From Paenibacillus sp. Root444D2 (lineage in GTDB: Bacteria; Bacillota; Bacilli; Paenibacillales; NBRC-103111), in NCBI RefSeq assembly GCF_001426375.1, contig NZ_LMEO01000045.1:426928-490927 (forward strand): 64,000 bases of DNA, written 5' to 3'. The position numbers and the translations under genes were made by a program. The notes under the pieces are model-generated. The model did no database searches. It was given only the letters and a program-made list of their open reading frames with translations, and was not told where the DNA came from. This document shows positions 62,953 to 64,000 of the stretch, piece after piece; positions within the stretch are counted from its first letter, which is position 1, and every line of letters starts with the position of its first letter.

Positions 62953-64000
62953 CTATTTTTCCATCAAATATTTATTCAAAAAGTCGTTACGAAACTTTCC
63001 GTGTGGATCACACTGAAGCATCAGTTGTCGGAAGTCTGGCAGCTTCTCATAGAGTGGCTTTAACTGATCGGGCTGCATGGTAAACAGCTTCCCCCAATGC
63101 GGACGAGCCCGGAAAGGCGCAAGTTGCTTTTCGATCATCGGCAGCACTTGCTTGACTGCCTCCCAATTCGGTTTCCACGTAAAATGAATAGCAACTGAAT
63201 CCTGATTGTAATTAGGGCTCATCCACAAATTATCTTTGGCAATGGTACGAACTTCAGAAACATAAAGGTATGGCGAGATATGCTCCCGTATGCCATTAAG
63301 CGCATTCAATGCCTGACAGGCATCTTGTCGCGGCACGAAATACTCGCTTTGCAGTTCCTCTCCAGCACTCGGAGTGAAATCCATACGAAAGTGCGGCAAT
63401 CTCTCGTGCCATGGTCCCGCGATGCCCATCTGCTCGCTGCAATTCTCCGCTGTATGTCCAGGCACTGGATGCCGTGGTGAAGTTGCTAATTGCGCGTCGA
63501 AAAACTCAGGGGCCACTTGATCAGAGACTTGATCCGTCAGCTTCCGCTTTATCCAGACTTGATTGAAATTCGGATTCTTCCAATCGGTGAATAGACTAAC
63601 ACTGTAAGCACTGGAAAAAATATCGTCAAAGTGCTCATTAAGTTGCACTAGTGACAAATTATCGTAAACATGCTGACTCATCTGAAATGTTGGGATCACA
63701 TCCAGTGTAATTTTAGTGACTACCCCCAATCCTCCAAGCCCAACAATTGAACCTGCGATGTCTTGTTGCTCGCGAGAGAATACAGCCTTGTCCCCATTCG
63801 CCTGAACAACTTCCATTGAATCGACCACTGTAGCAAGATTGCCATTTCGATCACCAGAACCATGTGTTGCCGTAGCGCATGCACCAGCAACGGTTATGTG
63901 CGGCAGCGACGCCAAATTGTGAAGCGCATAGCCATGGTTATGAAGATGTTCACATAGCTCTCCATACCGGATTCCTGCTTCAACAGTTACCTTATTTTTT
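62953..64000 (-). CDS. FAD-linked alditol/aldonolactone oxidase, partial
   Basis: The 5' end lies beyond the window: the frame is open to 64000 (KVTVEAGIRYGELCEHLHNHGYALHNLASLPHITVAGACATATHGSGDRNGN). This is the FAD-binding PCMH fold with the GACATATHGSG motif of the alditol oxidase/D-arabinono-lactone oxidase family. The rest includes the C-terminal substrate domain (PHWGKLFTMQPDQLKPLYEKLPDFRQLMLQCDPHGKFRNDFLNKYL). Such enzymes oxidise xylitol, sorbitol or sugar lactones with oxygen, releasing hydrogen peroxide. About 349 residues are visible of an expected 415-420. The conserved HWGK and FRNDF near the end are intact. Confidence 0.88.
   Translation of the reverse strand, partial: KNKVTVEAGIRYGELCEHLHNHGYALHNLASLPHITVAGACATATHGSGDRNGNLATVVDSMEVVQANGDKAVFSREQQDIAGSIVGLGGLGVVTKITLDVIPTFQMSQHVYDNLSLVQLNEHFDDIFSSAYSVSLFTDWKNPNFNQVWIKRKLTDQVSDQVAPEFFDAQLATSPRHPVPGHTAENCSEQMGIAGPWHERLPHFRMDFTPSAGEELQSEYFVPRQDACQALNALNGIREHISPYLYVSEVRTIAKDNLWMSPNYNQDSVAIHFTWKPNWEAVKQVLPMIEKQLAPFRARPHWGKLFTMQPDQLKPLYEKLPDFRQLMLQCDPHGKFRNDFLNKYLMEK

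Noticed and set aside
1-64000. Search for tRNA, rRNA, CRISPR arrays, insertion sequences, phage attachment sites
   Set aside because: No cloverleaf, regularly spaced repeat-spacer array, transposase or integrase was recognised by reading; the tandem repeats found are protein-module or operator repeats.

Overview
The window looks like the chromosome of a plant- or litter-associated Paenibacillus-type Firmicute. Signs are Gram-positive ribosome binding sites, a YjcZ-type tiny membrane protein typical of spore formers, YesM/YesN/YesS-like regulators, LplABC-like sugar importers without their own ATPase, CcpA-type cre sites and Bacillus-type FNR boxes. No rRNA, tRNA, CRISPR array, transposase or phage gene was seen.

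Layout. (1) 1-7.1 kb is an anaerobic fermentation block: an ArsR-type repressor, an FNR-controlled micro-operon for a 67-residue protein (perhaps also a 10-residue peptide), and the operon adhE-pflB-pflA on the minus strand with FNR boxes in front of it. (2) 7.2-15.2 kb holds an Old Yellow Enzyme, a GAF-PAS-GAF-GGDEF-EAL protein, a secreted propeller protein and an MFS exporter. (3) 15.4-60.7 kb is nearly all minus strand and is mostly a large locus for pectin and arabinan use. It has a 1985-residue rhamnogalacturonan esterase-lyase fusion; an importer operon with a membrane acyltransferase, a GH43 lipoprotein and a GH2; an ArsR-type regulator with a large C-terminal domain; a sulfatase with its formylglycine-generating enzyme; a second importer operon with GH51 and a GH43 carrying four CBM6-like modules; a YesM/YesN-like two-component pair; a tandem-duplicated GH43; an AraC regulator; an SDR and an aldo/keto reductase; and a third importer with a YesS-like regulator. 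A pentapeptide-repeat protein and an MFS transporter follow. (4) 60.8-64 kb holds a DeoR regulator with nagA, and a sugar-alcohol or lactone oxidase cut by the window edge.

Working model (inference). Secreted or surface enzymes (PL11, CE12, GH43, perhaps the sulfatase if exported) open rhamnogalacturonan I and arabinan or arabinogalactan side chains. Three CUT1 importers take up oligomers, probably energised by a shared MsmK-type ATPase encoded elsewhere. Cytoplasmic GH51, GH2 and GH43 finish the hydrolysis, and reductases handle the sugars. Control is layered: local sensors plus several cre-like sites.

Three gene relics (solute-binding protein, NIPSNAP-like, ABC ATPase), a double-propeller GH43 with one apparently dead half, and helically phased TACTTA repeats before the DeoR gene are the less ordinary features. 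All homology calls are by reading motifs; no database search was run.
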